The notes under the pieces were generated by a model, which was given only the letters and a program-made list of their open reading frames with translations, did no database searches and was not told the origin of the DNA. From the NCBI RefSeq assembly GCF_003001675.1, contig NZ_PVYW01000001.1, forward strand, positions 124,001 through 188,000: a stretch of DNA of 64,000 bases, given 5' to 3'. The position numbers were made by a program, and so were the translations under genes. Source of the DNA: Cohnella sp. SGD-V74 (lineage in GTDB: Bacteria > Bacillota > Bacilli > Paenibacillales > Paenibacillaceae). The first letter of the stretch is position 1; every line of letters begins with the position of its first letter. Positions 47,813 to 58,757 of the stretch are shown one piece after another.

Positions 47813-48910
47813 TCACCTCGAATAACGGGATAAATTAAGCAAAATTCCGAGCGCCGTCAACAGCAGCGTCAGCGAAGAGCCTCCGTAGCTGACAAGCGGC
47901 AGCGTGACCCCGGTAATCGGGAGCAGGCCGATGACGACGCCGATGTTGATGAGCACCTGCACGGCGAAAATGCCGACGATGCCCGTCGCCAGCAGGCTGC
48001 CGAACGGATCGGTCAGCGTGATGGCCGTTCTCATGCCCCGCCAGATGAGCAGCAGGAACAATAAAATAAGCAGGGAGCCGCCGATGAAGCCGAGCTCCTC
48101 GGCCAAAATGGAAAAAATAAAGTCCGTCTGCGGCTCGGGCAAATAGTTGTATTTCTGGCGGCTCATTCCGAGTCCGAGTCCGACCAGGCCGCCCGGTCCG
48201 ATCGCGTACAGCGACTGGATCGACTGGTAGCCGGCGCCTTGCGGATCCTGCCACGGATCGAGGAATGCGGTAATCCGCTGCAGCCGGTAAGGAGCCGCCA
48301 GGATCAGCCCCACCAGGCCGGCCACGCCGATCATGGCTAGCCCCGCCAGATGGGACAATCTCGCTCCGGCGACGTAGATCGCCAGCAGCGCGGCGCCGAT
48401 CATGACGGTGCCCGTTCCGAGATCGGGCTGCAGCATAATGAGCGCGAACGCCGCCCCCAGTATGCCGAGGGGCGGCAGCAGCCCTTTGGTGAAATCGGTA
48501 ATCTGATTTTGCCGTTCGGACAGCAGCTTGGAGATAAACAGAATCATCGCCAGCTTCATGAACTCGGACGGCTGGATGCCGAACGAGCCGATGCCGAGCC
48601 AGCTTCGCGCGCCCCCGCGCACGACGCCGACTCCCGGCACGAGCACGATGACGAGCAGCCCGAAGCAGATCAGCAGCGCGGGCACCGCCCACTTGCGCCA
48701 GAACGTATACTCCACGTTCATCGTTACGAACATGGAGGCGATTCCCAGCACGGCGAAGAGCAGCTGCCTTTTTACGTAATAATACGAATCCCCATAGTCA
48801 TGAAAAGCCGCTACGGCGCTGGCGCTGTACACCATGACGACGCCGATGGCCAGTATGCCTAGCGTTGCGGCGATCATCCATACGTCTGGAACGGAGCGGG
48901 ATTTGGCCAT
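47813..48910 (-). CDS. spoVE: SpoVE/FtsW-type SEDS glycosyltransferase
   Basis: The SEDS polymerase of 365 residues has about ten membrane helices. The conserved YDLTG-type motif is not obvious, but ARSWLGIGSFGIQPSEFMKLA (near 100), LQPDLGTGTVM (near 160) and LPLVSYGGSS (near 345) are SEDS signatures. SpoVE makes spore-cortex glycan in the mother cell, but the division paralogue FtsW is not in the window, so it could serve both roles. It lies between murG and murD, as in Bacillus. Confidence 0.9.
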   Translation of the reverse strand: MAKSRSVPDVWMIAATLGILAIGVVMVYSASAVAAFHDYGDSYYYVKRQLLFAVLGIASMFVTMNVEYTFWRKWAVPALLICFGLLVIVLVPGVGVVRGGARSWLGIGSFGIQPSEFMKLAMILFISKLLSERQNQITDFTKGLLPPLGILGAAFALIMLQPDLGTGTVMIGAALLAIYVAGARLSHLAGLAMIGVAGLVGLILAAPYRLQRITAFLDPWQDPQGAGYQSIQSLYAIGPGGLVGLGLGMSRQKYNYLPEPQTDFIFSILAEELGFIGGSLLILLFLLLIWRGMRTAITLTDPFGSLLATGIVGIFAVQVLINIGVVIGLLPITGVTLPLVSYGGSSLTLLLTALGILLNLSRYSR

Positions 48911-48955
48911 GAATCGGACACCTCACGTAAAGCAAGAGTGGAGACAAGCCCCCTC

Positions 48956-50404
48956 TTACAACGTATGCGCCGATTGCTTAAAAATGCGGCCTCGAACCTC
49001 ATAGGACGGGAACATGTCCCAGCTCGCGCATGCCGGCGACAGGAGCACGATGTCTCCCGGCCCGGCCATGGCGGCGGCTTCCTGTACGGCTCTTCGGAGC
49101 GTCAGCTCGGCGTCCTCTACAGGTTCGACGATTTTCACGTCCGTTAAACCGGCCAGACCCGCGACGCGCGCAAGCTTCTCCCTCGTCTCGCCAAGAGCCG
49201 CCAATCCTTTCACCCGGTCGCGGAAAATCGGCAGCAGCTCCATATAATCTGAGCCGCGGTCCAGCCCTCCGGCGATCAGAATGAGCGGCGAAGGCAGCGA
49301 CAAAATCGACATCGTCGTCGCCATCGGATTCGTCGCCTTCGAATCGTTATAGAACTTCACGCCGCCGAACGAGCCGACGTACTCGAGCCGGTGCTCGACG
49401 CCGCGGAACGCGCGCAGCGGCTCCGCGAGCCGCTCCGGGTCGGCCCCGGCCGCCAGCGCGATGGCGATCGCCGCCAGCGCGTTCGCCGCGTTGTGGCGGC
49501 CCGGAATGCCGAGCTCGTCGACCCGCAGAATGCGCCGCTCCGCTCCGTTGCCGTCCCGGCTGACGATCCAGCGCTCGGCTTCATCGTCGGCGGCGTCGGA
49601 ATCGTCATCCGACGGACGAACGGCCGAGTACGGCGGATCGATCATGACGCCGGCCTCCAGCGTTCTCGTGACCGAGAACGGGAAGGCGCGGCCCTTGAAC
49701 GATGCCGAGAGTCGACGGCAAGTTTCGTCATCCTCGTTGTAGACGGCGACATCGTCCGCGGTCTGGTTCTCGAACAATTTCGCCTTCGAGCCGACATAAT
49801 CCTCCATAGAGCCGTGATAATCGAGATGCGTCTCGGCCACGTTCAGCAGGCAGGCGATGCGGGGGCGAAAATCCGCCGTCCCTTTCAGCTGGAAGCTGCT
49901 CAGCTCGGCCACGAGCCAGCCGTCCGGCTCCACCTCCAGCGCCGCTTCGCTGAGCGGCCTCCCGATGTTGCCGGCGACGAGCGGCTTCAAGCCCGCCTCT
50001 TCGAGCAGCACGCCGGTCAGCGTCGTTGTCGTCGTCTTGCCGTTGGAGCCGGTAATGCCGACGATCGGCGCCGGGGACAGCTGTCCCGCCACCTCCACCT
50101 CGCTCACCACCTCGACTCCGAGCCTGAGCGCTTCGACGATCGGAGGCGCGGAGTACGGGATGCCCGGATTTTTGACGAGCAGCGCCGTCTTCTCGGTCAC
50201 CAGCCCGTCCGGATGATGCCCGCACACAACAGAAATGCCCAAAGCCGCCAGTTCGTCGGCTTCGGGGCATTGGTCCCGCTCCTTCTTGTCGTTGACGACG
50301 ACGTCCGCGCCGGCGTCGTGGAACAGTTTGGCGGCGGCCACGCCGCTTCTTGCCAGACCGAGGACGACGACGTGCCGTCCGCGGTAATTAGTCAGCTGCA
50401 TCAT
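48956..50404 (-). CDS. murD: UDP-MurNAc-L-alanine:D-glutamate ligase MurD
   Basis: The ATP-dependent Mur ligase adds D-Glu. The P-loop [14 protein letters not shown] lies near residue 113, HLDYHGSMEDYVGSKAKLFENQ near 195, and HRLEYVGSFGGVKFYNDSKATNP near 350 is the C-terminal family block. A slightly long insertion (about residues 260-285, with repeated Asp/Glu) precedes the C-terminal domain. Length 482. Confidence 0.96.
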   Translation of the reverse strand: MMQLTNYRGRHVVVLGLARSGVAAAKLFHDAGADVVVNDKKERDQCPEADELAALGISVVCGHHPDGLVTEKTALLVKNPGIPYSAPPIVEALRLGVEVVSEVEVAGQLSPAPIVGITGSNGKTTTTTLTGVLLEEAGLKPLVAGNIGRPLSEAALEVEPDGWLVAELSSFQLKGTADFRPRIACLLNVAETHLDYHGSMEDYVGSKAKLFENQTADDVAVYNEDDETCRRLSASFKGRAFPFSVTRTLEAGVMIDPPYSAVRPSDDDSDAADDEAERWIVSRDGNGAERRILRVDELGIPGRHNAANALAAIAIALAAGADPERLAEPLRAFRGVEHRLEYVGSFGGVKFYNDSKATNPMATTMSILSLPSPLILIAGGLDRGSDYMELLPIFRDRVKGLAALGETREKLARVAGLAGLTDVKIVEPVEDAELTLRRAVQEAAAMAGPGDIVLLSPACASWDMFPSYEVRGRIFKQSAHTL

Positions 50405-50420
50405 TCGCGTTAAAACTCCT

Positions 50421-51383
50421 TTAAGTCGCTTTGAACAACAGCAGTCCGGCGCCGGCCAGCAGCAGCCCGACGAACCAGAAGGTCGTCACGACGCGCCATT
50501 CGGACCAGCCCGACAGCTCGAAATGGTGATGGATCGGGCTCATTTTGAACACCCGTTTGCCGCGCGTCTTGAACGAGGCGACCTGGATGATGACGGACAG
50601 CATCTCGAGCACGAACACGCCGCCGATGACGACGAGCAGCAGCTCGGTTTTCGTCAAAATCGCGACCGCGGCGATGCCTCCGCCCAAGCCGAGCGATCCT
50701 GTGTCTCCCATGAAAATTTTGGCGGGATGCGCGTTATAGACGAGGAAGCCGAGCACCGCGCCGACGACGGCCGCGCTGAACACCGCCGAATGAGGCTGCG
50801 TCGCCTCCACGGCGACGACGGCGAACGCGCCGAATGCCAGGGCGCTTGTCCCGGCCAGCAGGCCGTCGAGCCCGTCGGTGAAATTAACGGCGTTGGTCGC
50901 CCCCAGGAACATGACGACTACCAATAAATAGTATACCCAACCGAGATCCAGCGACCAATCCGTCCCGGGAACGCCGACGACGGTACTGTGACCCATATCG
51001 ATCAGAATCCAACAGAAAATGGCGGAAAACACAAGTTGGCCGAACAGCTTCTGCTTGGCGGTCAAGCCAAGCGAACGCTTAAACGCGATTTTGATATAAT
51101 CGTCCAGAAAGCCGATCAGGCCGAAGCCCAGACATCCGACGATCAGCGCCCAATATTGCGGTCCGCGGTCGGCGAACCGGAGGAACGCGATCGTAAGCGC
51201 GACGAGAATGATGATGCCGCCCATCGTCGGCGTTCCGGATTTCTTCAGGTGGGACTCGGGTCCGTCGGTGCGGACCTGCTGTCCGAATTTCAATCTGCGC
51301 AGGAGCGGGATGAACAGGGGACCGATCAACACCGCCAAAACGAAGGATACGCCTAACGTCCACAATACCGATGTGTAGTCCAT
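50421..51383 (-). CDS. mraY: Phospho-MurNAc-pentapeptide translocase MraY
   Basis: MraY moves phospho-MurNAc-pentapeptide to undecaprenyl phosphate, giving lipid I. Ten helices; catalytic Asp blocks GFLDDYIKI (near 90) and NFTDGLDGL (near 165) plus the HIHHHFE-type [11 protein letters not shown] near 280. Length 320 is standard. Confidence 0.97.
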   Translation of the reverse strand: MDYTSVLWTLGVSFVLAVLIGPLFIPLLRRLKFGQQVRTDGPESHLKKSGTPTMGGIIILVALTIAFLRFADRGPQYWALIVGCLGFGLIGFLDDYIKIAFKRSLGLTAKQKLFGQLVFSAIFCWILIDMGHSTVVGVPGTDWSLDLGWVYYLLVVVMFLGATNAVNFTDGLDGLLAGTSALAFGAFAVVAVEATQPHSAVFSAAVVGAVLGFLVYNAHPAKIFMGDTGSLGLGGGIAAVAILTKTELLLVVIGGVFVLEMLSVIIQVASFKTRGKRVFKMSPIHHHFELSGWSEWRVVTTFWFVGLLLAGAGLLLFKAT

Positions 51384-51387
51384 TCCG

Positions 51388-52800
51388 TCACTCCGCGCCC
51401 CCTCTCTGCAGAGTCGTTACGATTTGCTCCATTTTCATGCCCCTCGATGCTTTGACGAGCACCAGATCTTCCGGCGCAAGCTCGGCCAGCAGCAGCTCGG
51501 CCAGCGCCTTCTTGTCGTCGAAATGGCGTACGTCATCTTCTCCGTATGTCTTTCTCGCTTCTTCATAAGCCGCCTCGGACAGCGGCCCGTACAGCAGCAC
51601 GCGATCGGCCTTCGAGCGGTCCAAATACCGCCCGATGCCTCCGTGCAGCTCCAGCTCGCCGTCGCCCAGCTCCAGCATGTCGCCGAGCACGACCCATTTG
51701 CGGCGGTAGCCGGTCAGCTCCGCCACCAGATCGATGGCCGCCCGGACCGACGTCGGGCTGGCGTTGTAGGCGTCGTTGAGAATCGCCGCCCCGTTCCAGG
51801 CCACGCTTCGCTCGATCCGCATGCCGGTCAGCTTCGCCTGCTTCAGGCCCGCGCCGATGACGTCCGGCGACAGGCCGAACGCCCTGCCCACCGCGACGGC
51901 CGCCAGCGCGTTCACGGCGTTGTGGCGCCCCGGCACCGGCAGCTCGAACGCCGCCTCCGTATCGCCCGCCGCCGTGAACCGCGTGCCTTCCGCGGTCACG
52001 CGAACGTAGCGCGCGACCCAATCGCCGCCCGCGTTCTCGCCGAACGTAACCAGCTTCGCCCCCGCCGCGGGCGGGTTCTCGCCCAGCGCTTCGGCGATCA
52101 GCGGCTCGTCGCCGCAATAGACGAGCGTGCCGCCCGGCTTCAGCCCCTCGGCGATCTCCAGCTTCGCCTTGGCGATGTTGCGCCGCGAGCCGAGCTGCAG
52201 CAGATGGGATTCGCCGATGTTCGTAATGACCGCGATATCCGGGCGGGCCAGCCGGGACAGCAGGGAGATTTCCCCGAAGCCGCTCATCCCCATCTCCAGC
52301 ACAAGCGCCTCGGTCTCCTCCGGCGCGCTCAGGATCGTCAGCGGCAAACCGATATGATTATTGTAATTGCCTTCGGTTTTATGTACAAGAAACGATGTCT
52401 CCAGCACGGACGAAATCAGATCCTTGGTCGTCGTCTTGCCGTTGCTGCCGGTGATCCCCACCACCTTGGCGGCGGTCAATCGCTCGCTCAGGTAAGCCGC
52501 GGCCAGACGCTGCAGCCCCTCCAGCGTGTCCGCCACGAGAATAAGCGGAAGGTCCAAGCCTTCGGGCTGCGGAACCGAAGCGTCCCACAGCGCTGCCGCC
52601 GCGCCCGCGTCCTTCGCCGCCCGGATATAATCGTGTCCGTCGAACCGTTCTCCCCTTAGCGGAACGAACAGCTGCCCCGGACGAATATGGCGCGTGTCGG
52701 TCGATACGCCGGACAGGCGCAGCTCCCCGTCCGCGGCCTCCCCGCCGCCGACTTGCGCGCCGATCCAATCGGCCGTTTCCCGAACCGTTGCCTGCATCAC
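51388..52800 (-). CDS. murF: UDP-MurNAc-tripeptide:D-Ala-D-Ala ligase MurF
   Basis: MurF completes the pentapeptide. P-loop [17 protein letters not shown] lies near residue 112; [20 protein letters not shown] near 205 and [17 protein letters not shown] near 315 are family blocks. It ends a few bases before mraY and overlaps murE by 4 bases. Confidence 0.95.
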   Translation of the reverse strand: MMQATVRETADWIGAQVGGGEAADGELRLSGVSTDTRHIRPGQLFVPLRGERFDGHDYIRAAKDAGAAAALWDASVPQPEGLDLPLILVADTLEGLQRLAAAYLSERLTAAKVVGITGSNGKTTTKDLISSVLETSFLVHKTEGNYNNHIGLPLTILSAPEETEALVLEMGMSGFGEISLLSRLARPDIAVITNIGESHLLQLGSRRNIAKAKLEIAEGLKPGGTLVYCGDEPLIAEALGENPPAAGAKLVTFGENAGGDWVARYVRVTAEGTRFTAAGDTEAAFELPVPGRHNAVNALAAVAVGRAFGLSPDVIGAGLKQAKLTGMRIERSVAWNGAAILNDAYNASPTSVRAAIDLVAELTGYRRKWVVLGDMLELGDGELELHGGIGRYLDRSKADRVLLYGPLSEAAYEEARKTYGEDDVRHFDDKKALAELLLAELAPEDLVLVKASRGMKMEQIVTTLQRGGAE

Positions 52801-54284
52801 CGCATTCGACTCCTTATCGCTTCTTTCGCCACAAGGCGATCGTCGAAATCGTGCGTTTCCCGTCCGATGATCTGATAGGTCTCATGGCCTTTCCCCGCAA
52901 TCAATACTACATCGCCGGGGCTTGCCCGATCAACCGCTTTTTCGATCGCCGCGCGCCGATTGGGCTCCAGCTCGTAACGATCGGCCGATACGCCGGCCTC
53001 CGTCAGCCCCGCTTCGATGTCTTTCAGAATGCGCTCCGGGTCTTCCGTGCGCGGATTGTCGCTCGTCACGATGATGTCGTCGGCCAGCTCCGCCGCGATC
53101 CGCCCCATGATCGGACGCTTCTTCGCGTCGCGGTCGCCGCCGCAGCCGAACACGCAGATGACTTTGCCGGAGGCCAGTTCCTTCACCGTGTTCAGCACGT
53201 TCTCCAGCCCGTCCGGCGTATGCGCGTAATCGACGATGACGGCGTACGCCTGCCCGGCGTCGACCGGCTCCACGCGTCCGGGAACGCCGGGGATCTGCTC
53301 GAGGCTGCGAACGGCCTCGTCAAGGCCGATGCCCTCGCACAGCACCGCTCCCAGCGCGGCCAGCGCGTTGTATACGTTAAACTTGCCAACGAGCTTCAGG
53401 TTCACCTGCCGGTCGCCGAAGGGCGATTCGAGCCGGAAAGACGTGCCCGATGCCGTAATCGCGACATCAGAAGCGCGCAACACGGCATCGCTTGCGATGC
53501 CGTACGTCAGCACCTCGGCGGAGGTCAGCTTGGCGAACCGGGCCGAAGCCTCGTCGTCGGCGTTCAGCACCGCGTACTTGCGCTCCCGCGGATCGTCCGA
53601 ATACGAGTTGCCGAGCCGCGAGAAAAACAAGCCCTTGGCCGCTTCGTAAGCTTCCATCGTGCCATGGTAATCGAGATGGTCCTGCGTCAGGTTCGTGAAG
53701 ATCGCCGTCCGGAAATCGCAGCCCTTCACGCGGCCCTGATGCAGCGCGTGCGAGGACACTTCCATGACGCAGCGCTGCGTGCCCGCTTCGGCCATGCCGT
53801 GCAAAATCGTCTGCAGCTCCAGCACGTCCGGCGTCGTCCCCGACATCGGGAAGCTCTGCCCGGCATAGCGGGTTTCGATCGTGCCGATAACGCCGGCGGA
53901 GACGCCCGCGTCCGCCCAGATGCGTTCGATCAGGTAGGTCGTCGTCGTCTTGCCGTTCGTGCCCGTCACGCCGATCGGCTTCAGCTTATGCGAAGGCCTG
54001 CCGTAGAAATAATCGGCGATCAGCGCCAGCGCTTGCCGCGTGTCCGACACGACGAGTTGCGGAGCGGAGACCGGGAGCTCGCGCGATACGACGAGCGCAG
54101 CCGCTCCCTGGGCCAGCGCCTGCTCGGCGTAATCGTGTCCGTCCACCGTATGGCCGGGCAGACAGAAGAACAGGCAGCCCTGCCGGGCTTTGCGGGAATC
54201 GGCCTCCAGGCTCCGAACGTCGACGGCAGCGTCTCCGACGACCTGGGCCAGCAGCAATTGTTGAGAGAGTTCGAGAAGTTTCAT
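52797..54284 (-). CDS. murE: UDP-MurNAc-dipeptide:meso-DAP ligase MurE
   Basis: MurE adds the third residue. P-loop GVTGTNGKTTTTYL lies near residue 110. The specificity motif SDNPRTEDP (near 400), DNPR-type, indicates meso-diaminopimelate, consistent with dapL in this window. FTNLTQDHLDYHG is the Mur-ligase core. ATG 54284 follows AGGAGG by 10 bases and shortens the open frame by 20 residues. Length 495. Confidence 0.96.
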   Translation of the reverse strand: MKLLELSQQLLLAQVVGDAAVDVRSLEADSRKARQGCLFFCLPGHTVDGHDYAEQALAQGAAALVVSRELPVSAPQLVVSDTRQALALIADYFYGRPSHKLKPIGVTGTNGKTTTTYLIERIWADAGVSAGVIGTIETRYAGQSFPMSGTTPDVLELQTILHGMAEAGTQRCVMEVSSHALHQGRVKGCDFRTAIFTNLTQDHLDYHGTMEAYEAAKGLFFSRLGNSYSDDPRERKYAVLNADDEASARFAKLTSAEVLTYGIASDAVLRASDVAITASGTSFRLESPFGDRQVNLKLVGKFNVYNALAALGAVLCEGIGLDEAVRSLEQIPGVPGRVEPVDAGQAYAVIVDYAHTPDGLENVLNTVKELASGKVICVFGCGGDRDAKKRPIMGRIAAELADDIIVTSDNPRTEDPERILKDIEAGLTEAGVSADRYELEPNRRAAIEKAVDRASPGDVVLIAGKGHETYQIIGRETHDFDDRLVAKEAIRSRMR

Positions 54285-54391
54285 CGTATAAAGGCCTCCT
54301 GACGACCTGATATGGCGCATCTGTTTTTCAGAAACAACGTACAATCATTATGGTCCAACGTACGGCCTTCATTCAAGAGGATGAGCAAAGT

Positions 54392-56317
54392 TTAATCCGC
54401 AGCGCCGAGATAGATGCGGATGACCGAGCCCTGCTCGACCCTCGCTCCGGCGGCCGGAGCTTGGCGCACGACCGTCGATCCGCTGCCCGAGGCCGACAGC
54501 TGGAAGTTCGAATTCATATCTTCATAGATGTCGGACACCGTCTTGCCGACGAGATTCGGCACGGTGACGGTACGCGGCTCGCCGTACTTGTATTCTTTCT
54601 CCACTTGAGTGCTGCGCGGCTGTACGCCGAGATAAGGGAGCGCGTCGGCCATAATATTGCGGACGATCGGCGCGGCGACGACGCCGCCGAACTGAATGCC
54701 CTGCGGGTTGTCGACGGCGACGTAGACGATGAGCTGCGGATCGTCCGCGGGAGCGAAGCCGATGAACGAGACGATGTGCTCGTTCTTCGAATAGCGTCCG
54801 TTCACGACCTTCTGCGCCGTTCCCGTCTTGCCGCCGACCCGGTAGCCGTTCAGGAACGCTTTCGCTCCCGTCCCTTGCGCGACGACTTTCTCCAGCGCGT
54901 CCCGCACCTTCTTCGACGTCTCCTCCGAGATCACCTGCCGGACGAGCTGCGGCTCGGTCTCCTCGAGCAGTATGCCGGTCTCCGGCTGAATCCACGACTT
55001 GGAGACGAACGGCTTGAACAGCTTGCCGCCGTTGATCGCCGCCGACACCGCCGTAATCTGCTGGATCGGCGTCACCGATACGCCTTGGCCGAACGAAGTC
55101 GTCGCCAGCTCGACCGGGCCGACCTGCTTCGGCTTGAACAGAATCCCGTTTTCTTCCCCTTGCAGGTCGATTCCCGTCTTTTTGCCAAAGCCGAAATTGT
55201 GAATGTACGAGAACAGCAACTCTTTGCCGAGACGGTTGCCCAGCGTCACGAAGCCGGGGTTGCAGGAGTTCTCGACGACTTCGAGGAACGTCTGGCTGCC
55301 GTGGCCGCCCGGCTTCCAGCATCTCAGCTTTGCGCCCGCCACTTCGATGTGGCCGGGATCGTAGAAGCGCTCGTTCTCCAGGTCGACCTTCTTCTCCTCG
55401 AGTGCGGCGGCCAGCGTGATGATCTTGAAGGTCGAACCGGGTTCGTAAGTCATCCAGATCGGCAAGTTGCGATTGTACACCTCGGAGGACACTTCCTGGT
55501 ATTTGTCCGGTTCGAACGTCGGACGGCTGCCCATCGCGTAGATCTCCCCCGTATTCGGGTTCATCGCGATGGCGATGACGCCGTCCGGCTGATACTGCAG
55601 CACCGCCTGGTCCAGCTCGCGCTCGACGACCGACTGGATCGTCTGATCGATCGTCAGCTGCAGCGTAAGCCCGTCCTGCGGCGGCACGTACTGGTCGGAA
55701 GACTGCGGCATCTTCCGGCCCGCGGCGTCCGACAGGTAGGAGACGCTGCCTCTCAGCCCGGTCAGCCGCTGGTCGTATCTGAGCTCCAGCCCCGTCAGCC
55801 CTTGGTTGTAGCTGCCCGTAAACCCGAGCACGTGCGAAGCCATATTGCCGTAAGGGTAATAACGCTTGTTGTCTTCCGTCACCATGATGCCGGGCAGACC
55901 GAGATTGCGGATTTCCTGCGCCTTCTCCGTCGTGATTTTCCGCCCTCCCGGCTTCAACTCGACGCTCGAGGCCCGTGTGGACAGCTTCTTGAACAGCTGA
56001 TCCTCGGACATGCCCAGATGCCCGGCCAATTGCTTGGCGGTTCCCCGCTTGTCCTTGATCTGCACCGGTACGGCATAGATCGTCGGAGAGCTGACGTTAT
56101 AGGCAAGGCGAACGCCGTTGCGGTCCACGATCTCGCCGCGCTTCGCCTCGAACGGGATGTTCCGCCTCCAGGAATCCTCGGCCTTCTTCGTAATTTCGTC
56201 TCCGGCCCACAATTGCACGTAACCGAGTCTGATCACGAGCGCCCCAAAGGCGAACACGGCGAACACAAGCGCGATATACAGCCGTTTGCGAACCGTCACC
56301 TGCGATATTTTTTTCAT
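54392..56317 (-). CDS. spoVD: SpoVD, sporulation class B penicillin-binding protein
   Basis: The class B transpeptidase of 641 residues has an N-terminal membrane helix (about 12-34) and dimerisation domain, then the transpeptidase with STFK at 295-298, SCN at 351-353 and KTGTA near 495. One PASTA domain (about 575-638) ends it. SpoVD is the cortex transpeptidase partner of SpoVE. The single PASTA repeat separates it from PbpB upstream, which has two. Confidence 0.93.
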   Translation of the reverse strand: MKKISQVTVRKRLYIALVFAVFAFGALVIRLGYVQLWAGDEITKKAEDSWRRNIPFEAKRGEIVDRNGVRLAYNVSSPTIYAVPVQIKDKRGTAKQLAGHLGMSEDQLFKKLSTRASSVELKPGGRKITTEKAQEIRNLGLPGIMVTEDNKRYYPYGNMASHVLGFTGSYNQGLTGLELRYDQRLTGLRGSVSYLSDAAGRKMPQSSDQYVPPQDGLTLQLTIDQTIQSVVERELDQAVLQYQPDGVIAIAMNPNTGEIYAMGSRPTFEPDKYQEVSSEVYNRNLPIWMTYEPGSTFKIITLAAALEEKKVDLENERFYDPGHIEVAGAKLRCWKPGGHGSQTFLEVVENSCNPGFVTLGNRLGKELLFSYIHNFGFGKKTGIDLQGEENGILFKPKQVGPVELATTSFGQGVSVTPIQQITAVSAAINGGKLFKPFVSKSWIQPETGILLEETEPQLVRQVISEETSKKVRDALEKVVAQGTGAKAFLNGYRVGGKTGTAQKVVNGRYSKNEHIVSFIGFAPADDPQLIVYVAVDNPQGIQFGGVVAAPIVRNIMADALPYLGVQPRSTQVEKEYKYGEPRTVTVPNLVGKTVSDIYEDMNSNFQLSASGSGSTVVRQAPAAGARVEQGSVIRIYLGAAD

Positions 56318-56404
56318 GAGAAAACCCCCTTACCCGGGAACGTCTGCAAGGCTTTCGCCTTGTTCCAGACTATTCCGCGGACAAGAGGGTTAGAACAAGC
56401 CCCG

Positions 56405-58735
56405 TCAGTCGATGCCGGCATCCTCCGCGAGCGGATCCGCATCCTGCGAAGATCCGTCGTCCGTCTCCTCGCCCGCTTCCGCATCGTCGTCCGCATCCGG
56501 CGGAGCGGCTTGTCCTTGCGGGGCGAGCGTCAGGCTGAGCGTCCAGCGGTCGCCCTCCTTGACCGCCTTCTGCGAGACGACGTAGCCCTCTCCTTCGACC
56601 TTGGCGGTCACCTGAAGCAGCGAGCACATTTCCAGCGCATCGCGCAGCGACAGGCCGGTCAAGTCCGGAACGTTGCCGGGTTTCGTGTCGGTCAGCAAGT
56701 AAATGCGCTGGGAGGCCGGCATCACGCTGCCGCCCTTCGGCAGCTGCTGCAGCACCTTGCTCCCCTTGCCGAGCACGCCGTACGGGAACTTGCTCTGCCC
56801 CAGCCGCTCGCGCGCCTGGGCGACCGTCATTCCCGCTACGTCCGGCACGGTCGCCGTCAGCACCGCATTTTTGCCACCGGCATGCGACGCGGCGGCGTCG
56901 ACGGGTTCCTGCTCCTGCTCGTCCAGCTTGGGCTCGATCCCCAGCTTCTGCAGCGACTTGATCATGATCTCTTTGAAAATCGGCCCCGCGACCGCGCCGC
57001 CGCCGGCGTTGTCGATCTGCGGCTCGTCGACGACGACGTACAGCACGACCTTCGGATTCTCGACCGGCGCATAACCGATAAACGATACGACGTATTTATT
57101 TTTGGCGTAGCCGCCGGCCTCTCCTCTCGAAACCTTCTGCGCTGTCCCCGTCTTGCCGGCGATCCGGTAGCCCGGCGTATAGACGATCCGTCCCGTCCCG
57201 ATATCCTGGTCGCTGACGACCGACTCCAAGTACTCGCCGACTTTGCGCGACGTCTCGGGGGAGATGACCTGACGGATGAGCTTCGGTTCCGTCACCGTTT
57301 TCTCACCCGTATTCGGGTCGCTGATCGACTTCACGAGATGCGGCTGCAGCAATTTCCCGCCGTTGGCGACGGCCGCGACCGCGGCTACCTGCTGAATCGG
57401 CGTGACCAATACTTTCCCCTGACCGAAAGTCGCCGTGGCGACTTCGGACGGCCAGTCGAGGCTGTACGGCCGAGACACTTCGTTCGGCAGCTCGATGCCG
57501 GTCTTCTGCCCGAAGCCGAAGTCGTTAATATATTTGACCAGCCGCTCTTTGCCCAGCATCTGATAGCCCAGCTTGACGAACGCCACGTTACTGGAGTGCT
57601 TCAGTCCCTCCAAGTAAGTGATCATTTGGTTCTCGCCCCAGCCGACCCCGTTGTTGTGGTCCTTGATCGGCTTGTCCTTCTCGCTGTACTTGATCGAACC
57701 GGACTTATAGTACGCGTTCGGGTCGAACAGGCCTTCCTCCACCGCTCCGGCCAGCGTCACGATCTTGAACGTCGAGCCTGGCTCGTACAGAGACTGGATC
57801 GCATTATTGCGGAAAGCGGACAGATCCTGCGCTTTCTCCCAATACGTGTTCGGATTAAAATCGGGCAAGCTCGCCATGCCGAGAATTTCCATCGTGTTCG
57901 GATCGGCGGCGATGGCCGTAATGCTGATCGGCTTATACTTCTCGTATCCGACGCGCAGCGCTTCCTCGATATAGAACTGAATGTCCTCGTCGATCGTCAG
58001 CGTTACATTCTTGCCGTCGAGCGCCTGCTTGTACTCCACTTTCCCGTTCGGCAGCTGCATTCTCGCGCCGTCTTTCTGATACTTGATATAGCCTTCGGAG
58101 CCGCTCAGCTCCTCGTTCAGCTTCTTCTCCAATCCCAGAATCGCCACGCCTTCCTTGTCCTCGTAGCCGAGAATATGGGAAGCCAGCGTCTCCTTCGGAT
58201 AATAGCGCTTTTTTTCCTCGAGAAAATAGAGTCCGACGTCCGTCTTGATGCCGGTGATTTTGCGCAATTCTTCGCGGAACGCTTCCAGTCTGTCCTTGAC
58301 CCTCTTGTCGACCTTCCATCCGTCCGGCCGAATCTCGCGCTGATCGCGGTAATCGCCGTTATCCTTCTTGGACGTAATCATCTTGCGCAAATCTTCCTCG
58401 GACGTGCCCAGCACGTTGTGGAGCTTGGACACGATGCGGTCCGTCATCTTCCACTCCGGGTGCTCCTGCTCGAACTTGGCGATCAGCTTCGGATTGACCG
58501 CGATCGTGTACGCGGCGGCGTCGGCGGCCAGCACCTTGCCGTCGCGATCGAGAATCATGCCGCGCTCCTGCCGGATCGTCTCGCTCGCGTTCCACGTCTT
58601 CATCGCCTCTTCCGCCCAGAAATCGGCCTTGACCACCTGGACCCAATAGACCCGAACGACCAAACCGACAAAAAGGAGGGTGAAGATCCCTCCCGCCAGC
58701 AGCGTTCTCAATTTGATTCTTTTCGTCATTGCCAT
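56405..58735 (-). CDS. pbpB: PbpB (FtsI-like) division penicillin-binding protein 2B
   Basis: The septal transpeptidase has a membrane helix (about 11-31), a pedestal domain, and a transpeptidase domain with STFK at 321-324, SSN at 381-383 and KTGTAQK near 520. Two PASTA domains follow (about 630-685 and 690-750), and an acidic tail (about 750-776) is rich in Asp/Glu. It forms the divisome core with FtsL and DivIB. Length 776. Confidence 0.93.
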   Translation of the reverse strand: MAMTKRIKLRTLLAGGIFTLLFVGLVVRVYWVQVVKADFWAEEAMKTWNASETIRQERGMILDRDGKVLAADAAAYTIAVNPKLIAKFEQEHPEWKMTDRIVSKLHNVLGTSEEDLRKMITSKKDNGDYRDQREIRPDGWKVDKRVKDRLEAFREELRKITGIKTDVGLYFLEEKKRYYPKETLASHILGYEDKEGVAILGLEKKLNEELSGSEGYIKYQKDGARMQLPNGKVEYKQALDGKNVTLTIDEDIQFYIEEALRVGYEKYKPISITAIAADPNTMEILGMASLPDFNPNTYWEKAQDLSAFRNNAIQSLYEPGSTFKIVTLAGAVEEGLFDPNAYYKSGSIKYSEKDKPIKDHNNGVGWGENQMITYLEGLKHSSNVAFVKLGYQMLGKERLVKYINDFGFGQKTGIELPNEVSRPYSLDWPSEVATATFGQGKVLVTPIQQVAAVAAVANGGKLLQPHLVKSISDPNTGEKTVTEPKLIRQVISPETSRKVGEYLESVVSDQDIGTGRIVYTPGYRIAGKTGTAQKVSRGEAGGYAKNKYVVSFIGYAPVENPKVVLYVVVDEPQIDNAGGGAVAGPIFKEIMIKSLQKLGIEPKLDEQEQEPVDAAASHAGGKNAVLTATVPDVAGMTVAQARERLGQSKFPYGVLGKGSKVLQQLPKGGSVMPASQRIYLLTDTKPGNVPDLTGLSLRDALEMCSLLQVTAKVEGEGYVVSQKAVKEGDRWTLSLTLAPQGQAAPPDADDDAEAGEETDDGSSQDADPLAEDAGID

Positions 58736-58757
58736 GCTCTTGTCCTCCGCGAACCGC

